Assembly: GCF_025499465.1 (NCBI RefSeq)
Contig: NZ_JAIMCA010000004.1
Span: forward strand, 744,001 to 808,000
From: Allobosea sp. BH3
GTDB lineage: Bacteria; Pseudomonadota; Alphaproteobacteria; Rhizobiales; Beijerinckiaceae
Reading direction: 5' to 3'
Length of the DNA stretch: 64,000 nucleotides
Below, piece after piece: positions 62,665 to 64,000 of this stretch. The first letter of the stretch is position 1. The number at the start of each line of letters is the position of its first letter. Below the pieces are notes generated by a model. It did not search any database, was not told the origin of the DNA, and saw only the letters and a program-made list of their open reading frames with translations. A program made the translations under genes and the position numbers.

Positions 62665-63579
62665 ATGAGCGACGACATCGAATTCGACAGAAGCGCAACC
62701 ACGCCGGCCGGCGAGGTCGCCCCCCTGTCTCCGCTCGTGCGCCGCGTCATCGCCGGCAATGGCGGCCCGATGACCTTCACCGGCACCTGCAGCTACATCG
62801 TCGGCCATGGCACGGTGGCGATCATCGACCCCGGCCCGGACGATCCCGCTCATGTCGAGCGGCTGCTCGCAGCCGTCGCCGGAGAGACGGTGAGCCACAT
62901 CGTCGTGACGCACACCCATCGGGACCACTCCCCCGCCGTTCCGGCGCTCAAGGCGGCGACCGGGGCGCGGATCGTCGGCTGCGGCCCCCATCGCCCTTCG
63001 CGCGAGCTCGGCCCGGGCGAAGCCCGCGTCCTGGATGCTGCCGGCGATACGGGCTTTGCGCCCGAATGGCTGATGCGCGACGGCGATACCGTCACCGGCC
63101 CGGGCTGGAGCCTCGCGGCGGTCGAGACGCCCGGCCACACCGCCAACCACATCGCCTTCACACTTGCCGAGGAGCAGACACTGTTCTCAGGCGACCATGT
63201 CATGGCCTGGTCGACGACCATCGTGGCGCCGCCGGACGGCTCGATGTCTGCCTACATGGCTTCGATCGAGAAACTGCGCGGCATGGAGCATGCGCTCTAC
63301 CGGCCGGGCCATGGTGGGCCGGTCACGGACCCGCAGCGTTTCCTGCGCGGCCTCGTCCAGCACCGCCGCCAGCGCGAAGCCGCGATCCTGAACCGGCTCG
63401 GGCTCGGCGACGACACCATCGCCGCCATGGTGCCGGTGATCTATCAAGGGCTGGCACCGGCGCTGCATGGGGCGGCCTCGCTCTCGGTGCTGGCGCAGCT
63501 CGAGGATCTGGTGGCGCGCAGTGTCGTCGAATCAAGCGACGAGGTTCCCGCTCTCGGCAGCCGCTACAAGCTCAGCTAG
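62665..63579 (+). CDS. MBL-fold metallo-hydrolase, LACTB2-like
   Basis: 304 residues. SYIVGHGTVAIIDPGPDDPAH, then the Zn site THTHRDHSP (H-x-H-x-D-H), a GHTANHIAF third His, LFSGDHVMAWS with Asp, and YRPGHGGPV with a final His; a C-terminal winged-helix-like region follows (LNRLGLGDDTIAAMVPVIY). The arrangement is like LACTB2-type metallo-hydrolases. AGGAGG is very close to ATG (one base between), which is unusual spacing. It is divergent from bioY. Confidence 0.88.
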   Translation: MSDDIEFDRSATTPAGEVAPLSPLVRRVIAGNGGPMTFTGTCSYIVGHGTVAIIDPGPDDPAHVERLLAAVAGETVSHIVVTHTHRDHSPAVPALKAATGARIVGCGPHRPSRELGPGEARVLDAAGDTGFAPEWLMRDGDTVTGPGWSLAAVETPGHTANHIAFTLAEEQTLFSGDHVMAWSTTIVAPPDGSMSAYMASIEKLRGMEHALYRPGHGGPVTDPQRFLRGLVQHRRQREAAILNRLGLGDDTIAAMVPVIYQGLAPALHGAASLSVLAQLEDLVARSVVESSDEVPALGSRYKLS

Positions 63580-63626
63580 AGCATCGGCCCGAAAAGTGGA
63601 CTGCGGTTTTCGGAAAAGCCGATGCT
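63576..63626. repeat. dispersed palindromic intergenic repeat, copy B2
   Basis: agcatcggc at 63580-63588 pairs with gccgatgct at 63618-63626; inner parts ccgaaaag and ttttcgg pair too. A related partial copy is at 51517-51553. Confidence 0.65.
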
Positions 63627-63639
63627 GAAACAAGAAGTT

Positions 63640-63678
63640 AGATCATCGGACCGAATACGATATTCGGTCCGATGATCT
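63640..63678. repeat. perfect 17-bp inverted repeat touching the last gene's stop codon
   Basis: agatcatcggaccgaat-acgat-attcggtccgatgatct. The right arm overlaps the stop codon region (63677-63679) of the minus-strand gene, so it likely forms the 3' end hairpin of that transcript. Confidence 0.75.
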
Positions 63679-64000
63679 AGCGGCTGTCCATCAGCAGCTC
63701 GATCTCGTCCGCGAAAGCCGCGATCCGCTCGGCGTTGACGCCGAGATCATGGCTGCCGAGGCGCGAAGCCGACCGGACGTCGATCCGGCTGCCGTCGACG
63801 CGCGGCCGGATGCGGATGGTGATGTCCTCGGAAAAACGCAGGATGCGTCCGCGCGCCACCGCCTCGATCCGCCCTGCCCCGCTGCGCCCGCCCGGCCGCG
63901 CGCTCTCCAGCACCTGCCAGCCGAGGCTGCCGGCCGCCCGCCGCGCCAGTTCGTAGGCGGCTTCCGCCGGCACCTCCAGCAGGATCGGCACCGCCTTGGG
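63677..64000 (-). CDS. DUF1499-like protein, partial (start beyond right edge)
   Basis: At least 104 residues are visible, ending at 63677. Seen: AYELARRAAGSLGWQVLESARP, GRIEAVARGRILRFSEDITIRIRP, SRIDVRSASRLGSHDLGVNAERIAAFADEI, the pattern of DUF1499 C-terminal ends. An in-frame ATG at 63989-63991 exists, but the domain normally has more residues upstream, so the true start is probably outside the window. Function of DUF1499 unknown. Confidence 0.8.
   Translation of the reverse strand, partial: PKAVPILLEVPAEAAYELARRAAGSLGWQVLESARPGGRSGAGRIEAVARGRILRFSEDITIRIRPRVDGSRIDVRSASRLGSHDLGVNAERIAAFADEIELLMDSR

Overview
The window is high-GC, densely packed DNA from an alphaproteobacterium. The gene complement (KduI/KduD/KdgF uronate catabolism with a TRAP transporter, PrtD-type type I secretion, BioY, PAS/GGDEF/EAL proteins, short palindromic intergenic repeats) fits the Hyphomicrobiales, perhaps a Bosea- or Methylobacterium-like organism. 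That placement is inference from gene content, not a phylogenetic result.

Region 1 (about 1-32.1 kb) is a large exopolysaccharide/capsule locus of the Wzx/Wzy type. It has a WcaJ/WbaP-like initiating phosphotransferase (26.6-28.1 kb), a Wzz/GumC-like chain-length protein, a Wzx-like flippase, an ExoQ/Wzy-like polymerase, and three glycosyltransferases (WecG/TagA/CpsF, GT4, GT2). It also has a SAM methyltransferase and two acyltransferase-3 proteins. Precursor genes cover dTDP-L-rhamnose (rfbB-C-D-A, overlapping operon), GDP-L-fucose (gmd-fcl), UDP-glucuronate (ugd) and a D,D-heptose branch: gmhA at the left end, and a nucleotidyltransferase-HAD-P-loop fusion with an hddA kinase at 16-19 kb. 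Two predicted secreted beta-glucan-type hydrolases are embedded in the locus: a GH74-like propeller protein and a GH12 domain inside an RTX protein. No Wza-type outer-membrane exporter is visible, so the locus probably continues beyond the left edge or relies on genes elsewhere.

Region 2 (32.3-41.5 kb) is mixed chromosomal content: a 1267-residue protein with six tandem PAS domains plus GGDEF and EAL, an SDR oxidoreductase, an EamA transporter, an AlaX-type tRNA-editing protein, an AraC regulator and an AidB-like acyl-CoA dehydrogenase.

Region 3 (41.6-47.3 kb) is a uronate uptake and catabolism unit. A divergent GntR/FCD regulator faces a TRAP transporter (binding protein, small and large permeases), then kduI, kduD and kdgF in close order. 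It is followed by a membrane-bound GGDEF/EAL protein paired with an orphan TRAP-type binding protein (47.3-51.2 kb), then tRNA-Gln and tRNA-Pro.

Region 4 (51.8-64 kb) holds small uncharacterised proteins, a domesticated IS1595-like zinc-ribbon protein and a type I secretion cluster. That cluster has two unusual repetitive candidate exoproteins without RTX motifs, a PrtD-like ABC exporter with a long Gly-rich N-terminal extension, and an HlyD-family adaptor. The window ends with two tiny ORFs, bioY, an MBL-fold hydrolase and a DUF1499-like gene cut by the right edge. The type I cluster with its QG-repeat and QxN-repeat proteins is the best candidate for an undescribed system. The trifunctional heptose enzyme and the GH74 plus RTX-GH12 pair inside the EPS locus are next.
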